A program made the translations under genes and the position numbers. DNA of 64,000 bases from assembly GCF_023022985.1 (NCBI RefSeq), contig NZ_CP095461.1, positions 2,728,001-2,792,000 on the forward strand. Reading direction: 5' to 3'. Positions 55,614 through 64,000 of this stretch are shown piece after piece (the stretch's first letter is position 1; each line of letters starts with the position of its first letter). The notes beneath the pieces are model-generated. The model did no database searches. It had not been told where the DNA came from and saw only the letters and a list, made by a program, of their open reading frames with translations. The stretch is from Arthrobacter gengyunqii (GTDB lineage: Bacteria; Actinomycetota; Actinomycetes; Actinomycetales; Micrococcaceae).

Positions 55614-56906
55614 ATGGCAATTTCCGGCCGGCTGGTCATCCTTGCCGCAGCGGGTTGTGCGGCGGTCCTGCTCTTTCCCGGCAGCGCAGCGATCTGGCTG
55701 TGGCTGGCGTTCCTGTGCGTGGCCGCGGGACTTGACCTGCTGGCGGCCTCATCACCGCGTGCACTGATCCTGGAGCGCACCGTTCCCGGCAGCGTCCGGC
55801 TGACCGAGCCCACCGCCGCGGCCCTAACCATCCGGAATACCGGTGCCCGGACCCTTCGCGGGAGCTTCCGGGACGGCTGGCAGCCCTCGGCCGGGGCGCT
55901 CAACCCGGTCCAGTCCCTGCGGATCCCCGGGCACGAAGCCCGCCGGTTCGAGGTCCGGCTTCTCCCCGAACGCAGGGGTGATCTGCGCAGTGAATCCGTC
56001 ACGGTGCGCAGCTTCGGTCCGCTGGGCCTCGCTGCCCGCCAGCGCACCCTGCCGTGTCCTGCCCTGCTGCGCGTGCTGCCGCCGTTCCACGCTAAACGGC
56101 ACCTGCCGTCCAAGCTTCGGCGGCTGCGGGAACTGGACGGCAACACCACCGTGCAGATGCGGGGCGCGGGAACCGAATTCGATTCCCTGCGCGATTATGT
56201 GCGCGGGGATGACGTCAGGTCCATCGATTGGCGGGCCACTGCCCGGCGGCGGGACACCGTGGTGCGGACCTGGCGTCCGGAACGGGACCGGCGCGTGGTG
56301 CTGCTGCTGGACACCTCGCGCACCTCGGCCGCCCGGATCGCCGATGAACCCCGGCTGGACACCGGCATCGAGGCGGCACTGCTGCTGGCCATGCTGGCCT
56401 CCGGCGGCGCGGACCGCGTGGATTTCCTGGCCTTTGACCGGAGGATCCGGGCACGGGTGCAATCCACCGGAAAGGGCAACCTCCTGAACCGCCTTGTCAC
56501 AGCAGTTGCCCCGCTGGACGCCGAGTTGATTGAGGCGGACTTTTCCCTGGTACCCGGCGCCGTCCAGTCCGTTTCCACCCGCCGGTCCCTGGTGGTGCTG
56601 ATCACCGCACTGGATTCCGGTGCCCTCGAAGAAGGGCTGCTGCCGGTCCTGCCGCAGCTGCTGGACAAACATGTGGTGGTGGTTGCCTCCGTCCGGGACC
56701 CCGAACTCGAGGAACTGCGGCGTCAGCGGACCTCGGCCACGGACGTGTTCCGGGCAGCCGCTGCAGAGCGTGCGCTGCTGGACCGGGCTGCGGTCACGGC
56801 CCAGCTGAGGTCCATGGGTGCCGAAGTGGTTGACGAGACTCCGCACGAGCTCCCGCCCAAGCTCGCTGATCTGTATATTCGGCTCAAGGCTTCGGGAAGG
56901 CTGTAA
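55614..56906 (+). CDS. DUF58 domain protein
   Basis: 430 residues. Two membrane helices at the N terminus (LVILAAAGCAAVLLFPGSAA and IWLWLAFLCVAAGLDLLAAS), then an extracellular or cytosolic beta-rich region, and the DUF58 signature GAGTEFDSLRDYVRGDDVRS with IDWRATARR, followed by a VWA-like fold (VVLLLDTSRTSAARI with a metal-site-like DTS). It is the usual partner of the upstream MoxR ATPase. Role in envelope integrity is inferred from relatives. Confidence 0.92.
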   Translation: MAISGRLVILAAAGCAAVLLFPGSAAIWLWLAFLCVAAGLDLLAASSPRALILERTVPGSVRLTEPTAAALTIRNTGARTLRGSFRDGWQPSAGALNPVQSLRIPGHEARRFEVRLLPERRGDLRSESVTVRSFGPLGLAARQRTLPCPALLRVLPPFHAKRHLPSKLRRLRELDGNTTVQMRGAGTEFDSLRDYVRGDDVRSIDWRATARRRDTVVRTWRPERDRRVVLLLDTSRTSAARIADEPRLDTGIEAALLLAMLASGGADRVDFLAFDRRIRARVQSTGKGNLLNRLVTAVAPLDAELIEADFSLVPGAVQSVSTRRSLVVLITALDSGALEEGLLPVLPQLLDKHVVVVASVRDPELEELRRQRTSATDVFRAAAAERALLDRAAVTAQLRSMGAEVVDETPHELPPKLADLYIRLKASGRL

Positions 56907-57614
56907 GTGATGATGGACGCCACTGAACCGTCAGCTCCTCCCCTCTCCATCTACCGCCGGGTCCTCGGTACGGACTTCGAGCGCCTGCAGCCCGCGCTGC
57001 AGGCATACTTTTCCGCAGTCCCGGACGACGGCGTGTACGGCGAGGGCGAGGGGATCTTCGAGACTGCCGGGTGTCCTCGGCCCTGGCTTCGGCCGCTGCT
57101 GGGACTGGTTCCGGTCTCCAATGCGTTCTTCCCCGATTACGGCACCAACATCCCCTTCACCATCCGCAATTACACGCACCGGGATCCGCAGAACCGGCCG
57201 TCGCTGACCGCGGTGCGGACCTTCCGGTTTCCCGGCAGGAACCGGATCTTCGAGGACACCACCAGTCTGACCGGTCCCGGGCAGCTGACGGACTATCTGG
57301 GCCGCAAACGGAACCTCGCCACCGATTTGGTGCTGTCCGTGACCGGCGACGGCCATCTGCTCATGGATTCTCCCCGCAGCCGGCTGTTCCTGGGTCCGCT
57401 GCGGCTTCCGCTCCCGGGCTTTGCGGCTGCGGACGCCCACGTGGAGCAGTGGTACGACGACGACGCCGGTGTCTTCCGTATCCGCACGCGCGTGGTCCAG
57501 CGGCAAATAGGAACCATCTTCGTGTACGAGGGAAGCTTCACATACCGGCAGCAGCCCTGGAACGGACAGCTTCCGGCCGAGGTTGTGCCTGCCCGCTGGG
57601 AGCCGCGCGTCTAA
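56907..57614 (+). CDS. DUF4166 domain protein
   Basis: 235 residues, starting at a GTG directly after the DUF58 stop (an ATG follows one codon later). It has RRVLGTDFERLQPALQAYFS, RPLLGLVPVSNAFFPDYGTN, TFRFPGRNRIFEDTTSL and IGTIFVYEGSFTYRQQPW, the DUF4166 layout, which resembles lipocalin-like or SRPBCC-like barrels. No membrane helix. It closes the MoxR operon; function unknown. Confidence 0.85.
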   Translation: MMMDATEPSAPPLSIYRRVLGTDFERLQPALQAYFSAVPDDGVYGEGEGIFETAGCPRPWLRPLLGLVPVSNAFFPDYGTNIPFTIRNYTHRDPQNRPSLTAVRTFRFPGRNRIFEDTTSLTGPGQLTDYLGRKRNLATDLVLSVTGDGHLLMDSPRSRLFLGPLRLPLPGFAAADAHVEQWYDDDAGVFRIRTRVVQRQIGTIFVYEGSFTYRQQPWNGQLPAEVVPARWEPRV

Positions 57615-57635
57615 GCGCGTCCAGCCGCCGGGAGC

Positions 57636-58745
57636 CTAGCTCTCCGCCGCCACCTGGGACAGGGCTTCAGCGGCCTGCGTCAGTCGACCCAGGACCTTGC
57701 GGGCGGACGACGGCGATGCCTCCGCCAGCTCGGCGGCCGGCGTCAGCCGCAGCGCCGGCAGGGCGTTGGCGGGCAGGCCGATCTTGGTCCACGGCCGCAG
57801 CACGTCCTGCACCAGTGCTTTCACCTGCCGCGGCTCTTCGTTCCCCACCGGCTCCGGCAGGATCCCCAGCCACAGGGTTTTTCCGTTTTCCACTGCTTCG
57901 GCGATCGCTTCCCAGTCCGCCCCGGTGAGTCCTGCTGCAGGCAGGGCGGCTCCGGAAGCGCCGGCACCGAGGGCCAGCGCGAACGGCGTTTGGGCTCCGG
58001 GCCTTAATGCTGCGGAACGTGCAGCCTCCGGCAGCCGCAGGATGACCTGTTCGGCACCGGCACCGGACAGCGCCTCGACGATCTGCGCCCAGGCGGATGA
58101 CACTTCGGCGGCCGGAACCGAGCGCAGGGTGCGGTAGCCGCTGGCGGTGGGGATGGTCCCGCCGAGCACATCGGCAATGTCGGGCTCATCAAGCTGGACG
58201 ATGATGCCGGCGTCCGGCGCCGCCGTCCGCGCGCGGGCCACGAAGTCCACCGCACCCGCGGTCAGGGACTGCAGCAGTTCGCGGCGGGCACCGGCGTCGG
58301 AAAGGGCCCGTTCGCCGTTGTGCAGATAGAGCCCAGCGGCCAGGGACAGCGGACCGCGCAGCGAAATCTTCAGCTGCTTTCCCGGGGACTCTTCCGCACC
58401 CACTACATCGGCGAGGGCGTTGAGGTCTTGGCCCAGCAGCGAAACCGCCCGCCGGTGGTCCTTTCCCGGCCGGGGAACCAGCCGCCAGCCGTGCGGCTGG
58501 AGATCCACGGCCAGGTCCACCAGCAGCGCCGCAGTCCGGCCCAGGGCATCGGCACCGGGGCCGCGGGCCGGGAGCTGGACCAGGAACGGAAGGTGCGGGT
58601 CTCCCAGCTCGCCGCGGATGATGCGGGTGGCCTCCACCGGATCACTGCCCGGCCAGGTGCCCAAAGCAGTGGCCGTGACGGTGCTGGTTTCGGACGGGTT
58701 GGATTCCGACTGATTGGAGTCCGTCTGCTTAGAGTCCTGCTGCAT
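57636..58745 (-). CDS. MetE-like barrel protein without zinc ligands
   Basis: 369 residues. Segments such as LKISLRGPLSLAAGLYLHNG, IIVQLDEPDIADVLGGTIPT and VENGKTLWLGILPEP follow the C-terminal barrel of cobalamin-independent methionine synthase, like the uncharacterised Rv3015c. The protein has no cysteine at all, so the zinc site of MetE (two cysteines and a histidine) cannot form and methionine synthesis is unlikely. Its first 20 residues are low-complexity S/N/Q/T (QTDSNQSESNPSE). It starts 17 bp inside the chorismate mutase gene. Conserved next to mnmA and cysteine desulfurase in actinobacteria. Confidence 0.82.
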   Translation of the reverse strand: MQQDSKQTDSNQSESNPSETSTVTATALGTWPGSDPVEATRIIRGELGDPHLPFLVQLPARGPGADALGRTAALLVDLAVDLQPHGWRLVPRPGKDHRRAVSLLGQDLNALADVVGAEESPGKQLKISLRGPLSLAAGLYLHNGERALSDAGARRELLQSLTAGAVDFVARARTAAPDAGIIVQLDEPDIADVLGGTIPTASGYRTLRSVPAAEVSSAWAQIVEALSGAGAEQVILRLPEAARSAALRPGAQTPFALALGAGASGAALPAAGLTGADWEAIAEAVENGKTLWLGILPEPVGNEEPRQVKALVQDVLRPWTKIGLPANALPALRLTPAAELAEASPSSARKVLGRLTQAAEALSQVAAES

Positions 58746-59109
58746 TGCTGTTGCCGCCGTTGTGGTTGTCGGAGATCGCCTGATGATGCCGGATGACCTC
58801 GCTGATAATGAAGTTCAGGAACTTTTCGGCAAATGCCGGGTCCAGATGGGCGTCCTCGGCTAGCCGTCGCAGCCGGGCGATCTGCGCGGCCTCACGCCCC
58901 GGGTCACCCGCCGGAAGCCTGTGCTCGGCCTTGAGGAACCCCACGCGCTGAGTTGCTTTGAACCGCTCAGCCAGCAGATAGACCAGCGTGGCATCAATGT
59001 TGTCGATGCTGCTGCGTACGGCCAGCAGCTCCTGCATCACGTCGTCGGAAACCTTCCCGGCGAGGGAACTGGCCGTGGGGTCGAACTCGTCTGTGGGTGT
59101 TTCAGTCAT
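58729..59109 (-). CDS. Chorismate mutase (AroQ type)
   Basis: 126 residues. Converts chorismate to prephenate for phenylalanine and tyrosine. All-helical with the active-site arginines and lysine in LLAVRSSIDNIDATLVYLLA, ERFKATQRVGFLKAEHR and REAAQIARLRRLAEDAHLDP, and an EKFLNFIISEVIRHHQ tail typical of actinobacterial chorismate mutases. An N-terminal extension of about 25 polar residues is present. The ATG at 59109 is clear. It follows mnmA and overlaps the next gene slightly. Confidence 0.93.
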   Translation of the reverse strand: MTETPTDEFDPTASSLAGKVSDDVMQELLAVRSSIDNIDATLVYLLAERFKATQRVGFLKAEHRLPAGDPGREAAQIARLRRLAEDAHLDPAFAEKFLNFIISEVIRHHQAISDNHNGGNSNAAGL

Positions 59110-59169
59110 GGACCCAGTCTAGGGTCCGGCACCGCCCCGGCAGCGTACGTTACGCCTAATCAACAGGCC

Positions 59170-60324
59170 TCAGGACACCGCCGCGGGATCCCATTCCAGT
59201 GATCGCGCGGAATCGATGGTGGCCTGCCCCAGGACACGGGTGCCCTGGTAAACCACCATGGACTGGCCCGGAGCAACACCGCGCATCGGTTCGTTCAGGC
59301 GGACCACGAGCTCCTCGCGGGTGCCGCCGTCGGCCTCATCGGAGGCAACGTCCTCCATCCAGCCGCGGGCCGCCACGGGATCGCCGTGGGCCCGGACCTG
59401 GACCATGCAGTCAAACTGTGTGCGGGCCTCAATCTCGGGGATCGGCAGGCCGGCCCAGGAAATCTTGATGCCGCGCATCTGGTCGATGTTCAGCAGCTTC
59501 TCCGGCCCCACAACCACCTTGTTTTCCTTGGGCCGGATCTCCAACACGAAGCGGGGCTTGCCGTCGTCGGCCGGGCGGCCCAGCTTCAGGCCCTTGCGCT
59601 GGCCCACGGTGAAGGCGTTGGCTCCGGGATGGGTGCCGATCTTTTCGCCGGAGGAATCGACAATGTCGCCCTCCGTCATGTCGATGCGCTCTTCGAGCCA
59701 GCCGCGGGTGTCGCCGTCGGGGATGAAGCAGATGTCATGGCTGTCCGGCTTGTTGGCCACGGACAGTCCCCGGCGCTCGGCTTCGGCCCGGACCTCCGCC
59801 TTGGACGGGGTTTCGGCCAGCGGGAACATCGAGTGCTTGAGCTGTTCGTGGGTCAGCACGCCCAGCACGTAGGACTGGTCCTTGGCCCAGTCGGCCGCCC
59901 GGTGCAGCTCGGGGTTGCCGTCGGCGTCGGTGATGACCTTGGCGTAGTGGCCGGTGCAGACGGCGTCAAAGCCCAGGGCGAGTGCCTTTTCCAGCAGTGC
60001 GGCAAACTTGATCCGCTCATTGCAGCGCATGCACGGGTTGGGCGTGCGGCCGGCGGCGTACTCGGCGATGAAGTCATCCACCACGTCTTCCTTGAACCGC
60101 TCGGAAAAGTCCCAGACGTAGTACGGGATGCCCAGGATGTCGCACGCGCGCCAGGCATCGCGGGAGTCCTCGATGGTGCAGCAGCCGCGGCTGCCGGTGC
60201 GCAGTGTCCCGGGCATGCGCGAGAGCGCCAAGTGGACGCCGACGACGTCGTGCCCGGCTTCCACTGCCCGTGCTGCTGCTACCGCGGAGTCCACTCCGCC
60301 GCTCATTGCTGCCAATACCTTCAT
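59170..60324 (-). CDS. mnmA: tRNA-specific 2-thiouridylase MnmA
   Basis: 384 residues. Adds sulfur to U34 of Lys, Glu and Gln tRNAs with ATP. PP-loop [20 protein letters not shown], catalytic cysteines in [18 protein letters not shown] and [20 protein letters not shown], and [20 protein letters not shown]. It follows the cysteine desulfurase gene with ATGA overlap, which links sulfur donor and acceptor. Confidence 0.97.
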   Translation of the reverse strand: MKVLAAMSGGVDSAVAAARAVEAGHDVVGVHLALSRMPGTLRTGSRGCCTIEDSRDAWRACDILGIPYYVWDFSERFKEDVVDDFIAEYAAGRTPNPCMRCNERIKFAALLEKALALGFDAVCTGHYAKVITDADGNPELHRAADWAKDQSYVLGVLTHEQLKHSMFPLAETPSKAEVRAEAERRGLSVANKPDSHDICFIPDGDTRGWLEERIDMTEGDIVDSSGEKIGTHPGANAFTVGQRKGLKLGRPADDGKPRFVLEIRPKENKVVVGPEKLLNIDQMRGIKISWAGLPIPEIEARTQFDCMVQVRAHGDPVAARGWMEDVASDEADGGTREELVVRLNEPMRGVAPGQSMVVYQGTRVLGQATIDSARSLEWDPAAVS

Positions 60325-61571
60325 GAAGTAAAACCTGTTCCTGCTGTTTGGATGCTGCTGACGTGGGAGGCCATTCCGGCCTTTTTCGCCCGTTCATAGG
60401 CTTCGGGAAGTGCTCTCAACAAGGTGTCAACGTCTGCGGCAGTGGTTGTATGCCCGAGGCTGAAACGCTGGGCTCCCCGGGCCTCGGTTTCGGTGAGTCC
60501 CATGGCCAGCAGGACGTGGGAGGGCCGGGGAACTCCCGCCGTGCACGCCGACCCGGTGGAGGACTCCACTCCGGCGAGGTCCAGCAGGAACAGCAGCGAA
60601 TCGCCTTCGCAGCCGGGGAAGGTGAAATGCGCATTGCCCGGCAACCGGCGGGCCGTCCCGTCCTGGACGCTGTGGCCCGGGACGCTCTCCTCCCGCACGC
60701 CGCGGAGCACCGCGTCCGGAATCAAGCGCTCGACGCCGGCGATCAGTGTGTCGCGCAGCTCCCGCAGGCGGGCCGATTCGGCCGGAAGATTCTCTGTGGC
60801 CTCACGGGCAGCTGCGGCGAAGGCGGCTATGCCGGGGGTGTCCAGGGTGCCGGAGCGGATGTCACGCTCCTGCCCGCCGCCGTGCATCACCGGCGTGAGT
60901 TTCACGGCCCGTCCGACGACCAGTGCCCCGATGCCCACCGGTCCGCCAATCTTGTGGCCGCTGATGGCCATGGTGTCCACGCCGGCGGCCCGGAAATCCA
61001 CCGGCAGTGCGCCGAATGCCTGCACCGCGTCCGTGTGCACGGGCACTCCGTACTCGTGGGCAAGCGCGGTGAGGGCGGAGATGTCCTGGACCGTGCCCAC
61101 CTCATTGTTGGCCCACATGACGGTCAACAGCGCGGTGGTGTCCGCGTGGGCAGCAAGCTCGGCACGGATGGCTTCCGCAGAGACCACGCCGTCGGCGTCC
61201 ACCGGCAGCCACACCACGGTGGCGCCCTCGTGTTTTTCCAGCCACTGGACGGTGTCAAGCACTGCATGATGCTCGATCGGGGAACACAGAATGCGGGTGC
61301 GGGCCGGGTCCGCCTCGCGGCGGGACCAGTACAGTCCCTTGACGGCCAGATTGTCCGCCTCGGTTCCTCCGGAGGTAAAGATGATTTCCGAGGGGTGGCA
61401 GCCTGCGGCGGCGGCGAGCGCTTCGCGCGATTCCTCCACCACCATCCGGGCGCGCCGGCCGGAGCCGTGCAGCGAGGACGGATTGCCGCTGCGGCTGAGT
61501 TCTGACGTGAGTGCGGCGAGGGCCGAGGCCGAGATAGGCGTGGTCGCCGCGTGATCTAGGTACACGGGCAC
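60321..61571 (-). CDS. Cysteine desulfurase (NifS/IscS type)
   Basis: 416 residues, PLP enzyme that takes sulfur from cysteine. It has [20 protein letters not shown], the PLP lysine in [34 protein letters not shown], and the catalytic loop cysteine in [20 protein letters not shown]. It is the first gene of a leftward unit with mnmA. Group I/NifS-like; the short loop suits donation to MnmA. Confidence 0.95.
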   Translation of the reverse strand: MPVYLDHAATTPISASALAALTSELSRSGNPSSLHGSGRRARMVVEESREALAAAAGCHPSEIIFTSGGTEADNLAVKGLYWSRREADPARTRILCSPIEHHAVLDTVQWLEKHEGATVVWLPVDADGVVSAEAIRAELAAHADTTALLTVMWANNEVGTVQDISALTALAHEYGVPVHTDAVQAFGALPVDFRAAGVDTMAISGHKIGGPVGIGALVVGRAVKLTPVMHGGGQERDIRSGTLDTPGIAAFAAAAREATENLPAESARLRELRDTLIAGVERLIPDAVLRGVREESVPGHSVQDGTARRLPGNAHFTFPGCEGDSLLFLLDLAGVESSTGSACTAGVPRPSHVLLAMGLTETEARGAQRFSLGHTTTAADVDTLLRALPEAYERAKKAGMASHVSSIQTAGTGFTS

Positions 61572-61619
61572 CTGATTATTCTAACGGGCATCGCAACCGG
61601 CGCAGTCGATGCTGGCAGA

Positions 61620-62372
61620 ATGCCACCTGTGACCATGCCTCCTCCCCCGCCTGCGCTTCCTGCCTTTCCTGTGCCTGGCACCCGGGCTGCGCTGCTGCAG
61701 GAACTGGCGGTAAGCATGACCGGACTGTCCGCCGGCCGCCGGATGTTCGCGGCGATCGACGGTGTTGACGGCTCCGGCAAGACGACCTTTGCGGATGCCC
61801 TGGCCGCCGAGTTGGCCGGGGCGGCGGTCCCCCGGCCGGTGGTCCGGGTGTCCCTGGATGACTTTCATCACCGCCGCGACGTCCGGTATCGGCGCGGCCG
61901 CGGTTCGGCGGCAGGATTTCGCCATGATTCCTACAATGTGGAGCAGTTTCGCGCTTATGTCCTGAAACCGCTGAAACCCGGAGGCAGCGGAAGTTACCGG
62001 CCCACCGGGCACGACGTCCACACCGATGCAGTGCTGTCTCCGCCCGCGCTGCCCGTCCCCGCCAACGCCGTGGTGCTGGTGGACGGACTCTTCCTGCACC
62101 GCCGCGAGCTGGCCGCGGAATGGGATTTCTCGCTGTTCCTCGACGTCCCGTTTCCCGTGACCGCAGCCCGGATGGCTCTTCGCGACGGCACTCCAGCGGA
62201 TCCGGATGATGCTGCCATGCACCGCTACGTGGGCGGCCAGCGGCTGTATTTCACTGATACGGATCCTGCCGCCCGGGCCACGCTCGTGGTGGACAACACT
62301 GATCCGGACCGCCCCCGAATCATCCCCGGCCGTGCCGCGAGCTACCGCGCCGGGTATCCGCCGGAAACATAG
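61620..62372 (+). CDS. Uridine-kinase-like P-loop protein
   Basis: 250 residues. P-loop kinase fold with Walker A AAIDGVDGSGKTTFADALAA, a switch-like VRVSLDDFHHRRDVRYRRGR, and the metal/Walker B-type segment VVLVDGLFLHRRELAAEWDF. The family covers uridine/cytidine kinases and related sugar or cofactor kinases; the GSGKTTFADAL pattern resembles actinobacterial uridine kinase-like proteins of unknown substrate. It is divergent from the desulfurase. Confidence 0.85.
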   Translation: MPPVTMPPPPPALPAFPVPGTRAALLQELAVSMTGLSAGRRMFAAIDGVDGSGKTTFADALAAELAGAAVPRPVVRVSLDDFHHRRDVRYRRGRGSAAGFRHDSYNVEQFRAYVLKPLKPGGSGSYRPTGHDVHTDAVLSPPALPVPANAVVLVDGLFLHRRELAAEWDFSLFLDVPFPVTAARMALRDGTPADPDDAAMHRYVGGQRLYFTDTDPAARATLVVDNTDPDRPRIIPGRAASYRAGYPPET

Positions 62373-62524
62373 TTCACCGGTGCAGCGTTGTAGCTGGTGC
62401 AGGAACTTCCTGCCGGTTGGCGGCTGCAGCTGCAGACCTGCGAGAATGCAACCGCTGTACAACCCGCGGCGCCGAACGTGCGCTGCGCCTGCCGGGCCTC
62501 CGTGGCCCAATGAGAGGAACCGCT

Positions 62525-63499
62525 GTGAGCCCGTCGCCCAAGACGCTGTATGAGGTTTTGGGTCTTGCCCCCTCGGCCACGATGGACCAGATCAAAACGG
62601 CTTACCGGAAAGCCGCGCGGGCCACCCACCCGGATCAGGGGGGCAGTGCCGAAACGTTCCATGTCATCGCCGAGGCCTACGAGGTGCTCTCCAACCCGGC
62701 CCAAAAAGCAGCGTATGACCTGAGCCTGGGGCGCAACGCGGGACGGCCGGGAACCTCCTCCGCCCAGACGTCCTCCGCCCGCACCGGCTATGCGCGCACG
62801 GGATCAGCATCCGCGGGGTCCGCGTCCGCCGATGAGGTCCTGGGCAGGGCGCCCAACTTCATTCCCGACTTCTCCCCCGGTTCCCCGCCGGTGCTTCCGC
62901 TGACGCTGGCCGGCCAGCAGATCCATGGGGCCCCCCGCAAGCCCGGGTTCATGGCGCGCTTGGGCTCCGGCGCGGGCGCACGGTATGACGGAGAAAACCT
63001 CACCATTCATCTCTTGGAGCGCACCCTGCTGCCGGACTATCCCGCGGGGCGGCTGGTCAACGGACTGCACATGCCGGACCGCTCTCCGCGCGGCGGCAAC
63101 CTCGACGTGGGCCATGTCCTGCTGGGCGGATACCGGATGGCTGTGCTGGAATCACAGGTGGCCTCGCCGGGCAACTACAGCTGGGACGGCCGGCACCTGC
63201 GCTACCGCGGCCGCGACGTGTCCATCGGCCGGCTTCCCGATGCCGTGCGGACGCTTCAGGACCGGTTCCCGGAATGCAACGTCAGCGGCTGGGTGGTGCT
63301 GCACAGCCCCAACGGCAATCCCTTTGAGCCGGTGATCGATTATCCGCCGTCCCTCAGCCGCAGCGCCCCGGCCATGATCCATGTTGCCAATGCCGGAACC
63401 GTCCAGCGCGAACTCAAGCGATTCTTCAGCGACGGACCGCAGCCCAATGCCGTCCAGCTTCCCGTGCTGGGCGGACTCCTTGATGCAACCGTCCGCTAG
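62525..63499 (+). CDS. J-domain protein with uncharacterised C-terminal domain
   Basis: 324 residues from the GTG at 62525 (gagagg ahead); the frame to 62417 is longer without support. Residues 5-65 form a J domain with TLYEVLGLAPSATMDQIKTA and the HPD motif in ATHPDQGGSAETFHVIAEAY. A serine/alanine-rich linker follows, then a domain of about 200 residues (LLGGYRMAVLESQVASPGNY, SWDGRHLRYRGRDVSIGRLP, VSGWVVLHSPNGNPFEPVID) that looks nuclease-related (NERD-like) to the eye. The J domain would recruit DnaK; the target is unknown. It lies beside trmL. Confidence 0.87.
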   Translation: MSPSPKTLYEVLGLAPSATMDQIKTAYRKAARATHPDQGGSAETFHVIAEAYEVLSNPAQKAAYDLSLGRNAGRPGTSSAQTSSARTGYARTGSASAGSASADEVLGRAPNFIPDFSPGSPPVLPLTLAGQQIHGAPRKPGFMARLGSGAGARYDGENLTIHLLERTLLPDYPAGRLVNGLHMPDRSPRGGNLDVGHVLLGGYRMAVLESQVASPGNYSWDGRHLRYRGRDVSIGRLPDAVRTLQDRFPECNVSGWVVLHSPNGNPFEPVIDYPPSLSRSAPAMIHVANAGTVQRELKRFFSDGPQPNAVQLPVLGGLLDATVR

Positions 63500-63521
63500 C
63501 TGCCGGGCTTAGGATGGGGTT

Positions 63522-63989
63522 GTGTTCCGCATTCTCTTCCACACCCCTGAAATTCCCGGCAATACCGGCAACGCGATTCGCCTTGCCGCCATCACCGGAG
63601 CCGAACTCCATCTCGTTGAGCCCCTGGGCTTTGAGCTGGAGGATTCCAAGCTGCGGCGCGCAGGTTTGGACTACCACGACCTCGCGGTCCTCCACGTGCA
63701 CCCCACGCTCGAAGCTGCATGGAAGGCCCTCGCTCCGGAACGGGTCTACGCCTTTACCTCCGACGGTGATACGTCCTACACGGACATCGCGTACCAGCCC
63801 GGCGACGTGCTGATGTTCGGGCGCGAGTCCGTAGGCCTGTCCGAAGAAGTCAAGCAGGATCCGCACGTCACGGCGCGCGTCCGCCTGCCCATGCTGCCGT
63901 CCCTGCGTTCCCTGAATCTTGCCAACTCCGCCTCGATCGCCGTCTACGAAGCCTGGCGCCAGCACGGCTTCGCAGGTGCCCAGCTCTAA
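63522..63989 (+). CDS. trmL: tRNA (cytidine/uridine-34 2'-O) methyltransferase TrmL
   Basis: 155 residues, SPOUT fold with the knot: FHTPEIPGNTGNAIRLAAIT at the start, ELHLVEPLGFELEDSKLRRA, DVLMFGRESVGLSEEV with the conserved GxES segment, and RVRLPMLPSLRSLNLANSAS near the end followed by VAVYEAWRQ-type residues. TrmL modifies the wobble base of tRNA-Leu. Starts with GTG at 63522, 22 bp after the J-domain gene. Confidence 0.95.
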   Translation: MFRILFHTPEIPGNTGNAIRLAAITGAELHLVEPLGFELEDSKLRRAGLDYHDLAVLHVHPTLEAAWKALAPERVYAFTSDGDTSYTDIAYQPGDVLMFGRESVGLSEEVKQDPHVTARVRLPMLPSLRSLNLANSASIAVYEAWRQHGFAGAQL

Positions 63990-64000
63990 GGACTCCCATG

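Overview
The window is 64 kb of high-GC DNA from an actinobacterium. Gene content and gene order point to the Micrococcaceae (Arthrobacter and relatives). The pointers are a WhiB1-type regulator beside a PdtaS-type kinase, mtrA-mtrB-lpqB followed by comF, hpf and secA, a 1615-residue NAD-glutamate dehydrogenase, and Tad pilus genes of the actinobacterial type. GC-rich codon use gives many long open frames opposite real genes; these were set aside. I saw no rRNA, tRNA, CRISPR array, insertion sequence or prophage.

Layout. 0-2.4 kb: end of ftsE, prfB and a small unknown gene. 2.4-7 kb: leftward Tad operon (tadA-tadB-tadC, a 73-residue pilin candidate, two TadE-like genes and one TadG-like gene), tightly packed with start/stop overlaps. 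7.3-9.3 kb: a secreted GH25 muramidase facing the other way. 9.3-9.9 kb: the one long gene-poor gap; it holds a truncated relic of the 5' end of a second tadA. 9.9-28.3 kb: a cell-surface polysaccharide locus with three GT2 glycosyltransferases, an LGFP-repeat D,D-carboxypeptidase, DUF2304 and DUF6541 membrane proteins, the dTDP-rhamnose genes rmlA, rmlB and a fused rmlC-rmlD, a flippase-like protein, and a mycobacterial-type galactan module (glf, glfT2, wzm, wzt), ending with an OafA-type acyltransferase.

28.4-38 kb: membrane protein, whiB1, pdtaS-like kinase, NAD-glutamate dehydrogenase, then the second part of the Tad system (tadZ-like ATPase and cpaB), about 29 kb from the first part. 38-45.8 kb: small HTH protein, unknown protein, LysM protein, DUF6459 (Rv3235-like) protein, secA, a YcaQ-type glycosylase and long-form hpf. 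45.8-51 kb: comF, lpqB, mtrB, mtrA. 51.3-57.6 kb: a coupled operon of membrane protein, DUF4129, DUF4350, MoxR ATPase, DUF58 and DUF4166. 57.6-64 kb: MetE-like protein without cysteines, chorismate mutase, mnmA, cysteine desulfurase, uridine-kinase-like protein, J-domain protein and trmL.

How it fits together: most of the window builds, exports, remodels or senses the cell envelope. The polysaccharide locus makes UDP-Galf and dTDP-rhamnose and exports a galactan by an ABC transporter. LGFP, LysM and GH25 proteins can bind or cut the wall. MtrAB-LpqB, which controls wall hydrolases in relatives, lies in the same window. The features most worth a second look are the tadA relic, a probable CTG start in a TadE-like gene, the galactan module outside the mycolic-acid bacteria, a perfect 17-bp inverted repeat inside the DUF6459 gene, and a CRP-like site upstream of whiB1.
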